Origin: JAKFWF01 sp963750535
GTDB taxonomy: Bacteria; Pseudomonadota; Alphaproteobacteria; Rhizobiales; Hyphomicrobiaceae
Length of the DNA: 64,000 nt
Assembly: GCA_963750535.1 (NCBI GenBank)
Contig: CAVVRF010000028.1
Span: 1-64,000, forward strand
Direction: 5' to 3'
Both the position numbers and the translations under genes were made by a program. The first letter of the stretch is position 1. Each line of letters begins with the position of its first letter. The notes beneath the pieces were generated by a model. That model was not told where the DNA came from. It was given only the letters and a program-made list of their open reading frames with translations, and did no database searches. Shown here piece by piece: positions 27,742-36,617 of the stretch.

Positions 27742-28755
27742 ATGTCGACGCAGACGCCGAGCATTGCCCACGCCGTCGGGTGCCCGGCCGGCGTCGCCCC
27801 GGAATTGAGCGCACGCATCCTCGCTGATCCGGAGATCACGTCGGCGGTACGCATCATCGTGATCGCGGACGCCAGGGTTCTGGCACGCGGCGCCGAGGTC
27901 GCCGGCGTTACGCTTGATCTCGTCACAATCGGGCCACACGCCCCGCTGCCGCACACCGACAAGCCGGTCCTGATCGACTTGAAGCACCTCGATCCGACGA
28001 CGATCCCGGTCGGCGCGCTGTCGAAGCCGTCTGGCGATTTCGCCATTGCGAATTTCCGCAAGGCACTGGCGCTGGCGAATGCCGGCGCGGTCGATGCAGT
28101 GACATTCTCGCCCTTCAACAAGGCCTCGATGCGCCTTTCACATCCGGCCTACGAGGACGAGGTCGTGTTCATCAACGAGTTCCTCGGCTTCAAGGGCACG
28201 GCGAGCGAGTTCAACATCCTGCCCGGACTCTGGAACGCCCGCGTCACCTCGCACGTGCCGATCTCGGGCGTGGCGCCGCTGATAAAGCGCGACGCCATCC
28301 TGCGCAGCCTGCAACTCACCAACGACGCGATGCGGGCCGCCGGCTTCGATCCTCCGCGAATCGGCGTCGCCGGCCTCAATCCGCATGCCGGCGATGGCGG
28401 CAACTTCGGCCGCGAGGAAATCGACGAGATCCGCCCGGCCGTCGAGGCGGGGCTTGCCGCCGGCATCATCTGCGACGGGCCGTTCCCGTCCGACACCGTG
28501 TTCGTGCGCGCCCGCAAAGGCGAGTTCGACGCCGTCCTGACCATGTATCACGACCAGGGCCAGATCGCGATGAAGCTGATCGGCTTCGAGCAGGGTGTCA
28601 CCGTGCTCGGCGGCTATCCGTTCCCGGTCGCGACCGCTGCCCACGGCAGCGCGTACGATATCGCCGGCAAGGGCATTGCCAAGGCCGACGCCATGCGCAA
28701 CGCAATGATAATCGCCACCCGCATGGCCGCTGCCCACCGCGCCGCCGCAGCCTGA
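27742..28755 (+). CDS. PdxA-family dehydrogenase (PdxA2/TphB-like)
   Basis: 337 residues. Conserved metal/substrate segments: HAVGCPAGVAPELSARIL at the N-terminus, SHVPIS, GLNPHAGDGGNFGREE, and MYHDQGQIAMKL. Canonical PdxA oxidises 4-phosphohydroxythreonine in vitamin B6 synthesis; relatives oxidise D-threonate/D-erythronate phosphates or, as TphB, a cis-dihydrodiol. The typical PdxA start (GDPAGIGPE) is CPAGVAPE here, and no DUF1537 kinase is nearby, so a catabolic paralogue is favoured. It heads a unit with the DHDPS-family gene 17 bases downstream and is preceded by a palindromic operator. Confidence 0.82.
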   Translation: MSTQTPSIAHAVGCPAGVAPELSARILADPEITSAVRIIVIADARVLARGAEVAGVTLDLVTIGPHAPLPHTDKPVLIDLKHLDPTTIPVGALSKPSGDFAIANFRKALALANAGAVDAVTFSPFNKASMRLSHPAYEDEVVFINEFLGFKGTASEFNILPGLWNARVTSHVPISGVAPLIKRDAILRSLQLTNDAMRAAGFDPPRIGVAGLNPHAGDGGNFGREEIDEIRPAVEAGLAAGIICDGPFPSDTVFVRARKGEFDAVLTMYHDQGQIAMKLIGFEQGVTVLGGYPFPVATAAHGSAYDIAGKGIAKADAMRNAMIIATRMAAAHRAAAA

Positions 28756-28772
28756 ATGCCGGAGTAGAGACC

Positions 28773-29702
28773 ATGCCGACGCAGCCGACCAAGCCCTATC
28801 GCGGCGTGTTCCCGGTGGTGCCGACGATCTTCGACGATCGCGGCAATCTCGACATTCCCGGCCAGAAGCGTGCAGTCGATTTCATGATCGATGCCGGCTC
28901 CGACGGGCTGTGCATCCTGGCCAACTATTCCGAGCAGTTCGTGCTGACCGACGCCGAGCGCGAGCAGTTGACCGATGCGATCCTGGGCCACGTCGCCGGC
29001 CGCGCGCCGGTGATCGTGACGACGACGCACCTGGGCTCTGCCATCTGCGCCGAACGCAGCCGCCGCGCCGAGGCCGCCGGCGCCGCCATGGTCATGATCA
29101 TGCCGCCCTACCACGGCGCCACCATCCGCGTGCCCGAGCCGCGCATCTTCGAGTTCTACAAGATGGTGTCGGACGCGATCTCGATCCCGATCATGATCCA
29201 GGATGCTCCTGTCAGCGGCACGCCACTGTCAGCACCGTTCCTGGCCCACATGGCGCGCGAGATCTCCAACGTCGCCTATTTCAAGATCGAGGTGCCGCAC
29301 GCGGCCGCCAAGCTGCGCGAGTTGATCGCGCTCGGCGGCGACCAGGTGGCCGGCCCCTGGGACGGCGAGGAGGGCATAACGCTGATGGCGGATCTCGATG
29401 CCGGCGCCACCGGCACCATGACCAGCGGCGCCTATCCCGACGGCTTCCGCCAGATCATCGATCCGTGGTTCAAGGGCGACCGGAAGGCGGCGATGGCCGC
29501 ATACAACAAGTGGCTGCCGCTGATCAATCACGAGAACCGGCAGTGCGGCCTCGCCGCCTGCAAGGCGCTGATGAAGGAAGGCGGCATCATCAAGTCAGAC
29601 ACGTTGCGCCATCCGCAATCGCCGCTCGCGCCCGCCGCCCGCGCCGGCCTGATCGAACTGGCCAAGGGCCTCGACTGCCTGGCGCTACGCTGGGGCAAGT
29701 GA
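28773..29702 (+). CDS. DHDPS/NAL-superfamily lyase (L-2-keto-3-deoxyarabonate-dehydratase-like)
   Basis: 309-residue Schiff-base TIM-barrel enzyme. The active Lys is K171 in VAYFKIEVPHAAAK, followed by GPWDGEEGITLMADLDAGATGTMTS. The position of the DapA catalytic Tyr reads MIQDAPVSG and lacks it, so lysine biosynthesis is unlikely. This variant resembles the dehydratase group acting on 2-keto-3-deoxy sugar acids. With the lactonase-like amidohydrolases and dehydrogenases of the island, it could remove water from, or cleave, a deoxy-keto acid. It has a good ribosome-binding site (GGAGTAGAGA). Confidence 0.82.
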   Translation: MPTQPTKPYRGVFPVVPTIFDDRGNLDIPGQKRAVDFMIDAGSDGLCILANYSEQFVLTDAEREQLTDAILGHVAGRAPVIVTTTHLGSAICAERSRRAEAAGAAMVMIMPPYHGATIRVPEPRIFEFYKMVSDAISIPIMIQDAPVSGTPLSAPFLAHMAREISNVAYFKIEVPHAAAKLRELIALGGDQVAGPWDGEEGITLMADLDAGATGTMTSGAYPDGFRQIIDPWFKGDRKAAMAAYNKWLPLINHENRQCGLAACKALMKEGGIIKSDTLRHPQSPLAPAARAGLIELAKGLDCLALRWGK

Positions 29703-29705
29703 GCA

Positions 29706-31213
29706 TCACACGCTCGCCTCTGCCGCTCGGCCACGCCGAGCCACGGCACTGAGCACCGGCCAAGCCAGAAAGCCCAGTCCCAGCAGCATCAGCGTGGTCA
29801 CGAGGCCGTTCGACCAGAAGATGGCGAGCGAGCCCTTCGACATGATCATCGACTGGCGGAAGGCATCCTCGGCCTTGTCGCCGATCACCATGGCGAGCAC
29901 CAGCGGCGCGATCGGATAGTCGAGCTTCTTGAAGGCATAGCCGACGAAGCCGAAGATCAGCGCCAGCCACAGGTCGAACGGCCGGCCGGCGATGGTGTAG
30001 GCGCCGATGAAGCACACCACCACGATCGCCGGGCCGATGATCGCGAACGGGATGCGCAGGATCGAGGCGAATAGAGGCACCGTGGCCAGCACCAGGATCA
30101 CCGCTACCACGTTGCCGAGGTACATGCTTGCGATCAGGCCCCACACGAAATCGGGCTGCTCGACGAACATCATCGGTCCGGGATTGAGGCCCCAGATCAT
30201 CAGGCCGCCCAGCATCACGGCGGAGGTCGCCGAACCGGGCAGGCCCAGCGCCAGCATCGGCAGCATTGCGCTGGTGCCGGCGGCGTGATCGGCCGTCTCC
30301 GGCGCGACGATGCCGTCGGCCTCGCCGGTGCCGAACTTCGCCCCATTGCGCGAGAAGCGCTTGGCGAGGCCATAACTCATGAAGGATGCCGCGGTCGGAC
30401 CACCTGGCGTGATTCCCATCCAGCAGCCGACGGCGGCACTGCGCAGCAACGTCACCCAATGGCGCGGCATGGCGAGCGCGGTGCGCAACACATCGCGCGG
30501 TGTCGACCCGGGCATGCAGCCCCTGCAGCTTCAGTCCGTCCTCGATCGTCAGCAGCAATTCGCCGATGCCGAACAGACCGATGACCGCGACCAGGAAGCT
30601 GACACCCGACAGCAACTCGTCGAAACCGAAGGTCAGGCGCAGGCTGCCGGACATCGTATCCATGCCGATCGCCGCCAGCGCGAAGCCGATGCCGATCGAC
30701 ACCGCCGTCTTGAGCGGCGAGCGCGCCGCCGAGGCCGACGAAACTCGCGAAGGCCAGGAAATAGACCGCGAAGAACTCCGGCGAGCTGAACTTGAGAGCG
30801 AACTTGGTCACCCAGCCCGACAGCAGGGTGATCAGGATCACGCCGACCAGCGCACCGAACCCGGCCGAGAGGAAGGCGAGGCTCAGCGCCTCGGTGGCGC
30901 GCCCCTTCTGCGCCATCGGATAGCCGTCGAATGTGGTGGCTACGGATGAAGGCTCGCCGGGAATGTTGAACAGGATCGACGTCGTCGAGCCGCCGAACAA
31001 CGCCCCCCAGTACATGCTGGTGAGCAGGATGATCGCCGCCACCGGATCCATCGCGAAGGTCAGCGGCAGCAGGAGCGACACGCCATTGGGCGCTCCCAGG
31101 CCCGGCAGCACGCCGACCAGGATGCCGAGCAGCACGCCGATGATCATCAGCGCCACGTGGTGCCAGGTCAGCGCCACGGAGAAGCCGTGCATGAGGGAGC
31201 CGAGGCTGTCCAT
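29706..31213 (-). pseudogene. tctA: tripartite tricarboxylate transporter large membrane subunit TctA, two frameshifts
   Basis: The large subunit has about 12 helices and carries the transport path. All regions are present: MDSLGSLMHGFSVAL at the start, GVLPGLGAPNGVSLLLPLTF, YWGALFGGSTTSILFNIPGEP, then GITPGGPTAASFMSYG and the mirror motif LALGLPGSATSAVMLGG. Single extra bases near 30715 (after ASFVGLGGA) and near 30510 (before MPGSTPRDVLRT) break the frame. If real, the transporter is dead even though its other subunits are intact. The start ATG lies only four bases from the tctB stop in the ancestral arrangement, now interrupted by a MITE. Confidence 0.85.
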
Positions 31214-31221
31214 GGATCTAA

Positions 31222-31490
31222 GAGCCTGTCCGGGGGATTTTCATGAGATTTCATGGCCTAATGTCGAGTCGATCCGCAAGGAGCAGTCCGCTGGTCGCAA
31301 GCCTTGGCTACGGCCAAGGGTTGCGACGCGGCGGGCGACCAAGATTGGGCCACCTCCGGTCGCGCACGTATGGCCCATCTGGTTCGTCGCGCACCTTGCC
31401 GATACCAAGGGGTATCGGCTGCGCCGACGCTCCAGCCATCTGGACCAAGCATGCGCGATGAAACTCCATGAAAATCCCCCGGACAGGCTC
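31222..31490. mobile_element. 269-bp MITE (IS5/IS1031-like) inserted between tctB and tctA
   Basis: The ends are 24-base perfect inverted repeats beginning GAGCCTGTCCGGGGG, with partial symmetry for about ten bases more. A TAA target duplication (31219-31221 and 31491-31493) fits the TNA duplication of the IS1031 group, and the terminal GAGCCTG is typical of that group. No transposase is encoded. The interior holds two hairpins: GTCGCAA...TTGCGAC (31294-31327) and a perfect GCCGATACC/GGTATCGGC (31398-31419). Removing the element plus one TAA restores a tctB TAG stop four bases before the tctA ATG, so it landed at an operon joint. Confidence 0.88.
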
Positions 31491-31975
31491 TAAAGCCCCA
31501 ATGCCGCCTCGAGCGGCCCCTTGAGCATGCTGACCTTGAACGCGCGCTCGATCACCAGATAGAAGAACACCGGCAGGCCGAGGGCGATGATCGCCGCCTT
31601 GCCCCAGTGGTAGCGGTTCTGGATCGCCAGGGTGCCGAGCATGTAGAGCGCGGTGCCGACATAGAGGCCGAGCAACAGGCTCGCGATCACGAACCCCACC
31701 ATTGGCAGCGCGAAGCCGGCAACGAGCTTCAGCTGCTCACGGGTCACGAACGCGGCCTCGCCCGCTTCGCGCGCGCCCTTCAGCAGCAACGCCGTCAGCG
31801 CGTTGCCGACACTGGCGAGCACGATCAGCAGGCCGATCGCGAACGGGAACGTGCCAGGCTGCGGACCGGATGGGCTCCAGCCGATGCCATACTCGCTGGC
31901 GCCGATCATGGCCGTGAGCCCGAACAGCGTCGTTAACGTCGCCAAGCCCACCTCGGCCGTCCGACGCGTGATCAT
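31490..31975 (-). CDS. tctB: tripartite tricarboxylate transporter small membrane subunit TctB
   Basis: 161 residues, four helices. Typical features are the short N-terminal helix and GIGWSPSGPQPGTFPFAIGLLIVLASVGNAL, followed by the helix pair FALPMVGFVIASLLLGLYVGTALYMLG (split here). It partners TctA in the inner membrane. The ATG at 31973-31975 follows GGAGAATGAC. The TAG stop at 31490-31492 coincides with the MITE border. Confidence 0.88.
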   Translation of the reverse strand: MITRRTAEVGLATLTTLFGLTAMIGASEYGIGWSPSGPQPGTFPFAIGLLIVLASVGNALTALLLKGAREAGEAAFVTREQLKLVAGFALPMVGFVIASLLLGLYVGTALYMLGTLAIQNRYHWGKAAIIALGLPVFFYLVIERAFKVSMLKGPLEAALGL

Positions 31976-32281
31976 GTCATTCTCCGGACGCGATTTGCAT
32001 CGTTGGTCTTGGCCTAGCCATCGAGTGCCCGACGCGGACCACCACTCTCTCCACTTGCCTTCCCGGAAAGACCGCGACAGCGGGCTTATCCGGGATCGCG
32101 TTCAAGGCGTGAGGCACGATCGGCACCAAGCCCATTCCGACGCGACCCCGGGTCTTGGCGCTTCGCTCCTGTGCCCGGGGAGGCAGTTGAGAGAGTGATG
32201 ACCAAACCAACCGTTAGCATCGCCAGCTACAGCTTATTTGGTAGGGCGCACACGGCACAAGTTTCGGCCGCCCGCACCCCA
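31976..32281 (-). other. 306-base gap between tctC and tctB, no convincing gene
   Basis: In most TTT operons tctC and tctB are close. A 77-codon open frame (31977-32210, minus strand, TTG start) ends two bases before the tctB ATG, but it has no recognised domain and no ribosome-binding site. The interval may instead hold message-processing or secondary promoter signals; none is clear. Confidence 0.35.
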
Positions 32282-33274
32282 TCACTTCACGATCCAGCCT
32301 TCACGCTCGAACACCTCGCGCGAGCTCTTCTCGTCTTTGGCGACGAACGCCTTGAACTCGTCGCCGGCGAGATAGCGTCCGGTCTGGACAGTGCGGGTGA
32401 TGTATTCCTTCCACTCGTCGCTGTCGCTGACCTTCTTCAGGACGCCGGCATAGAAGGCGACGGCGTCGGCGGGCGCGCCGGCAGGCAGCCATACCGTGCG
32501 CGGCATCTGGAACTGGTCGATGGCGATGCCCTCCTCCTTGCAGGTCGGGATATCCTGCCAGCCCTGTGAGGCGGTGACGTTGGCGCCCTTCGGGAGGCGA
32601 GCCGGACTGAACACGCACAGCGGCCGCACCTGGCCGGCCTTCCATTGGCCGATGCTCTCGTTCGGATTGTTGGTGTGGCTATCGACATGGCCGCCGGCGA
32701 GTTGCGTGCCGACGAGGCCGCCACCTTGGAACGGCACGTAGATGAACTTGGCGCCAGTGACGTGCGACAGCATGCTGGTCAGCGTCTGGTCGGTGTCCTT
32801 TGACTGGCTGCCGGCCATCTTGAAGGTCTCAGGCTTGGCCTTCACCGCCGCCAGGTAGTCCTTGCTGGTCTTGTACGGCGCGTCGTCCTTGACCCACAGC
32901 AGGAATTCGTCGAGCGCCAAGGCCGCCACCGGCGTCAGGTCGGCGAACTTGTAGCCGAGCTTCGCCACGTACGGCAGCAGGTAGGCGTTGTTGGTTCCGA
33001 AGATGACCTTGTGCGGATCGCCGCCCGCGGTCTTGGCGGTGAGGTAGCCCTCGGCGCCACTGCCGCCGCCCTTGTTCACAACCACGATCGGCTGCTCGAT
33101 CAGCTTGTACTTGGTGATGATCGACTGGATCATGCGGGTAAAGTTGTCGGTGCCACCGCCGGGTGATGAGGTGACGACAAACTCGATCGGCTTCGACGGC
33201 TGCCAGGCGTACGCCGGCGCCGCGCAGGCGACAAAACCTGCGAATGCACCGGCAGCGAGTTTGAGCGGCTTCAT
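32282..33274 (-). CDS. tctC: TTT-system periplasmic binding protein (TctC/Bug family)
   Basis: 330 residues with a Sec signal ending AAPAYA, then WQPSKPIEFVVTSSPGGGTDNFTRMI, the hallmark Bug-receptor opening. Carboxylate-contact loops appear in VVNKGGGSGAEGY and FGTNNAYLLPY. Bug proteins bind carboxylic acids such as citrate, tartrate or aromatic acids; the ligand here is unknown. It is transcribed ahead of tctB and tctA and diverges from the SAF-domain oxidoreductase; the shared region carries GTATGC half-sites. Confidence 0.9.
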   Translation of the reverse strand: MKPLKLAAGAFAGFVACAAPAYAWQPSKPIEFVVTSSPGGGTDNFTRMIQSIITKYKLIEQPIVVVNKGGGSGAEGYLTAKTAGGDPHKVIFGTNNAYLLPYVAKLGYKFADLTPVAALALDEFLLWVKDDAPYKTSKDYLAAVKAKPETFKMAGSQSKDTDQTLTSMLSHVTGAKFIYVPFQGGGLVGTQLAGGHVDSHTNNPNESIGQWKAGQVRPLCVFSPARLPKGANVTASQGWQDIPTCKEEGIAIDQFQMPRTVWLPAGAPADAVAFYAGVLKKVSDSDEWKEYITRTVQTGRYLAGDEFKAFVAKDEKSSREVFEREGWIVK

Positions 33275-33399
33275 GGCAGTCTCCTCCAGGGTTCCTCAAT
33301 GCGGATCGTTTGAGCGGCGTCTTGCGCGCCTAGGTGAGCGTCGGACGAACCGGCGGATGGCTCGAACGAGGCCGTAACACGCGACAGATTGCCATTCAA

Positions 33400-33419
33400 G
33401 TATGCTGTATGCAACATGC
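33400..33419. promoter_or_regulatory. GTATGC-type operator 2, between divergent tctC and the SAF oxidoreductase
   Basis: Two direct GTATGC half-sites (33400-33405, 33407-33412) and an inverted-looking ACATGC follow one another. GTATGCAACATGC (33407-33419) matches the perfect site at 27665 at 11 of 13 positions. Its place, 41 bases before the start at 33460 and 126 bases from tctC, could control both directions. Confidence 0.65.
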
Positions 33420-33459
33420 AGTGAGCGCGAGAGGGCGCTGACCAGACCGGACCGCCGCC

Positions 33460-34851
33460 ATGAATTATCATTCCCGCTACGCCGCCATCCGCGCGCCGAT
33501 CGATACTTGCATCGTCGGCGGCGGGGCCTTCGGCCAGAGCTTCCTGGCGCAGGCCCGGTTCATCGCGAAACTGTCGGCCCGCATCGCCGTCGACCTGAGC
33601 GCAGATATCGCCGCACGCGCACTGGAAGCCGCCGGCGTGCCGAAATCACAGATCAGGCCGTGTCATTCTGCGGTGGAGGCGAAGGCAGCCTGGGAAGCAG
33701 GGCACTGCATCGCCGCCGGCGCGCTCGACGTGGTCATCGGGCTGCCGTTCCGGATGCTGGTCGAAGCAACCGGCCACCCGGAGGCGGCCGCAAGACATGC
33801 GCTGACGGCGATCTCGGCTAAACGGCACGTCCTGCTCGTCACCAAGGAGACCGACAGCGTCGCCGGGCCGATGCTGTCCAGATTGGCGCGCCAAGCGGGT
33901 GTCGGCGTCACTCCGGTCGATGGCGACCAGCCCAGCTTGCTGATCGATCTCATCACCTGGGGCGAGACGCTCGGCTTTGACATCCTCGCCGCCGGCAAGT
34001 CGAGCGAATACGATTTCGCTTTCGATCGTGCCTCGGGCGCGGTGACGAGCAACGGCAAGGAGGCCACTTTGCCTGCCCTCGCCGAGCATTGGCACCCCGG
34101 CGCGCGGTCCCTGCGCGAGGTGGCGGCGGCGCGAGCGGCGATTCTCGGCAGTGCCTATCCGCTGAAAGCCGTACCCGACCTGTGCGAGATGACGCTGGTC
34201 GCAAACGCCACCGGCTTCGCCGCCGACACGGCGCCCTTCCATGCGCCGGTCGCCCGCATTCCCGAGGTGGCGTCACTGCTGTCGACCTCGCCGCGCGACG
34301 GTCTCCTCAGCGGCGGTCGGCGCCTCGACGTGTTCCATCACCTGCGGGCGCCGGAGGAGGCGAGCTTCGCCGGCGGCGTGTTCATCGTCGTGCGTTGCCA
34401 GGATCGCGCCAGCTGGCGGATCCTGGCGGAGAAAGGCCATGCCGTCAGCCCCGACGGCGAGACGGCAATGGTCTACCTGCCGCGGCATCTGCTGGGGCTG
34501 GAAGCGGCTACCAGTGTGCTCGACATGGCCGGCCTGGGGCTTTCCGGCTATGGCGACGACTATCGTCCGCGCATGGATCTCGTGGCGGTGGCGATCCGCG
34601 ATCTGCCGGCCGGAACCAGGCTCGACGCCAAGGGCCACCACCACACCATCGACGGCGTCACCGCCGAGATGCGACCGATGCAGCCGCTTTCGGCCGATCG
34701 CACGACGCCCTACTACCTCGTCGCCAACCGCATACTGGTCCGCGGCGTCCGCGCCGGCGAAGCCCTTCGCCTGTCGGACCTGGAACTCGACAGCGGCTCG
34801 GCCTTGCTCGACTTGCGGCGCAGACAGGACGAGGAATTCGCAGGCGCATGA
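33460..34851 (+). CDS. NAD(P)-dependent oxidoreductase with C-terminal SAF domain
   Basis: 463 residues. The N-terminus has a homoserine-dehydrogenase-like Rossmann fold (TCIVGGGAFGQSFLAQARF), followed by DVVIGLPFRMLVEATG and AKRHVLLVTKETDSVAGP. The last 110 residues form a SAF-like domain (LVAVAIRDLPAGTRLDAKGH...NRILVRGVRAGEALRLSDLEL), the fold found in altronate dehydratases and antifreeze-like proteins. Such fused proteins occur in sugar-acid catabolic clusters and are poorly characterised. It probably oxidises or isomerises an intermediate of the island pathway. Confidence 0.78.
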   Translation: MNYHSRYAAIRAPIDTCIVGGGAFGQSFLAQARFIAKLSARIAVDLSADIAARALEAAGVPKSQIRPCHSAVEAKAAWEAGHCIAAGALDVVIGLPFRMLVEATGHPEAAARHALTAISAKRHVLLVTKETDSVAGPMLSRLARQAGVGVTPVDGDQPSLLIDLITWGETLGFDILAAGKSSEYDFAFDRASGAVTSNGKEATLPALAEHWHPGARSLREVAAARAAILGSAYPLKAVPDLCEMTLVANATGFAADTAPFHAPVARIPEVASLLSTSPRDGLLSGGRRLDVFHHLRAPEEASFAGGVFIVVRCQDRASWRILAEKGHAVSPDGETAMVYLPRHLLGLEAATSVLDMAGLGLSGYGDDYRPRMDLVAVAIRDLPAGTRLDAKGHHHTIDGVTAEMRPMQPLSADRTTPYYLVANRILVRGVRAGEALRLSDLELDSGSALLDLRRRQDEEFAGA

Positions 34852-34872
34852 CCTGCCGGCTGGGGCCGGCGC

Positions 34873-34916
34873 TTGACAAACCCGCACCTGATCCCGGTAT
34901 GTAGTATGCAGAATGC
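34873..34916 (+). promoter_or_regulatory. promoter with GTATGC-type operator 3, upstream of the GntR gene
   Basis: TTGACA (34873-34878) is a consensus -35. A TATGTA -10-like hexamer (34898-34903) follows after 19 bases. GTATGCAGAATGC (34904-34916) matches the palindrome at 27665 at 11 of 13 positions and abuts the -10, and another GTATG starts at 34897. A regulator bound here would block its own promoter. Confidence 0.65.
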
Positions 34917-35008
34917 CGCCAAAGAGCCTCCGGCAAGAACCTTCAGGGAGCGAAATTCGGTGGACACGGGGCGGCAAACTGTCGGCACAACTGCAGGAAC
35001 AGGCAACG

Positions 35009-35701
35009 ATGGCTGAACGGCCGGACGACAAAGGCACAGATGAAGGCCTGGGCGGCGTGACGCGCATCACGCGCGTTACCTTGCACGACGCCGTATTGAA
35101 CCAAATCCGCGACATGATCATCGAGGGCACCTTGATGCCAGGCACGCGGATCAACGAAGGCCAGGTCGGCGCCTCGCTCGGCGTCTCGCGAACGCCGCTG
35201 CGCGAGGCGATCAAGACGCTGGCCAGCGAGGGCCTGGTCGAGATCGTACCGGCCAAGGGCGCGGTGGTGCGCCGATTCACCGAAAGCGACATCCGCGAGA
35301 TCCTGGAAGTGCTCAAGGCGCTGGAACAGACGGCGGCGCGGCTCGCCTGCAAATCAGCAACCGATGCCGCGATCAAGAAGATCGCGCAGATGCACAAACG
35401 CATGCTGGCGCTATACGAGGCCAAGAATCGGCTCGCCTACTTCAAGCTCAATCAGAGCATCCACACCGCGATCGTGCAGGCGTCGGGCAATTCCGTGCTG
35501 GCGCAGACGCACGACACACTGCAGGCGCGCATCAAGCGCATCCGCTTCATCGGCAACGAGACGCCGGATCGCTGGGCCGCCGCCGTCGCCGAGCACGAGG
35601 AGATGATCGAGGCGCTCATTGCGCGCGATGCCGAGCGGCTGGCCGAGGTGCTCGGTCGCCATCTCGATAAGACGATGGACCGGGTGCGCGATGCCATCTG
35701 A
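35009..35701 (+). CDS. GntR-family transcriptional regulator (FadR/FCD subfamily), likely island regulator
   Basis: About 230 residues from the ATG at 35009. The winged helix is LHDAVLNQIRDMIIEGTLMP, then GASLGVSRTPLREAIKTLASEGLVEIVPAKGAVVRRF (split). The effector domain has KALEQTAARLA, FKLNQSIHTAIVQASGN and AAVAEHEEMIEALIARDAE, carrying the FCD metal-binding Asp/His positions. The longer frame from 34913 overlaps the operator and lacks similarity. Its stop lies inside the next gene (11-base overlap), so it is co-transcribed with the amidohydrolase. It is the best candidate to bind the three GTATGC sites. Confidence 0.88.
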   Translation: MAERPDDKGTDEGLGGVTRITRVTLHDAVLNQIRDMIIEGTLMPGTRINEGQVGASLGVSRTPLREAIKTLASEGLVEIVPAKGAVVRRFTESDIREILEVLKALEQTAARLACKSATDAAIKKIAQMHKRMLALYEAKNRLAYFKLNQSIHTAIVQASGNSVLAQTHDTLQARIKRIRFIGNETPDRWAAAVAEHEEMIEALIARDAERLAEVLGRHLDKTMDRVRDAI

Positions 35702-36617
35702 GCCACCAGCTCCGAAGGGCCGCGTGATCGTCGACGCGCACCACCACGTGTGGGATCCGACGCGCAACTATCATCCATGGCTGTGCGACGAGCCGCCGAT
35801 ACCGTTCCGCTATGGCGACTACTCGTCGATCCGGCGCCCCTATCTGCCGGCCGACTATCGCGCCGACGCGGCACCGTGGAAGATCGCCGCCAGCGTCTAC
35901 GTCGAGACCGAATGGGACCCGGCCGATCCGACCGGCGAGATGGACTATGTCGCAACTCTCATCGCCAGCGATGGCCTGCCGACCGTCGCCGTCGCGCAAG
36001 CCTGGCTCGATCGCGACGATGCCGCCCCGGTGCTTCAGTCGCATGCGGCTCGGCCATTCGTCAGAAGTGTTCGCCACAAGCCGCGCGCCAATCCGCGAGC
36101 GACCGACAGTTCGCCCGGCGGCATGACCGACGCGAAATGGCGCGCTGGCTTCGCGCGTCTCGCGCCGCTCGGCCTGCGCTTCGATCTTCAGACACCCTGG
36201 TGGCACCTGGCGGAAGCCGCTCGACTTGCCGCCGACTTCCCCGATACGCAGATCATCCTGAACCATACCGGCTTGCCTGCCGACCGATCGAGCGACGGCC
36301 TCGCCGGCTGGCGCAAGGCGATGATGCAGCTCGCCGATTGCCCTAACGTCGCGGCCAAGATATCGGGCATCGGCCAGCCCGGCGTACCTTGGACGGCCGC
36401 GGCCAATCGCGGCATCGTGCTGACCACCATCGAGGCGTTCGGGGTGGAGCGTTGCATGTTTGCCAGCAACTTCCCCGTCGATCGCGTCTGCGCCGACTTC
36501 GCGACGATTTTCGGCGGGTTTCAGGCGATCGTCGCCGACTTCACGATGGCCGAGCAGGACGCGCTGTTTGCTGACAACGCCCGCCGCATCTACGCGATCG
36601 AGGTGCCCAATGTCTAA
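35691..36617 (+). CDS. amidohydrolase-2 family (lactonase-like) metal-dependent hydrolase
   Basis: 308-residue TIM-barrel hydrolase. The first metal site is IVDAHHHVWD; later conserved elements are PWWHLAEAARLA, IILNHTG (histidine ligand) and ERCMFASNFPVD (terminal Asp). Characterised relatives hydrolyse sugar lactones, 2-pyrone-4,6-dicarboxylate or related cyclic esters. The ATG at 35691 overlaps the regulator stop. A clear paralogue lies at 42618-43538, sharing these blocks in the same order; both probably act on related lactones. Confidence 0.85.
   Translation: MPSEPPAPKGRVIVDAHHHVWDPTRNYHPWLCDEPPIPFRYGDYSSIRRPYLPADYRADAAPWKIAASVYVETEWDPADPTGEMDYVATLIASDGLPTVAVAQAWLDRDDAAPVLQSHAARPFVRSVRHKPRANPRATDSSPGGMTDAKWRAGFARLAPLGLRFDLQTPWWHLAEAARLAADFPDTQIILNHTGLPADRSSDGLAGWRKAMMQLADCPNVAAKISGIGQPGVPWTAAANRGIVLTTIEAFGVERCMFASNFPVDRVCADFATIFGGFQAIVADFTMAEQDALFADNARRIYAIEVPNV

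Noticed and set aside
28773..29702. Lysine-biosynthesis DapA
   Set aside because: The Schiff-base lysine is present, but the catalytic Tyr position reads MIQDAP, and the gene sits in a catabolic unit.
31977..32210. 77-codon frame between tctC and tctB
   Set aside because: It ends suggestively next to the tctB start, but it has a TTG start, no ribosome-binding site and no recognisable similarity.
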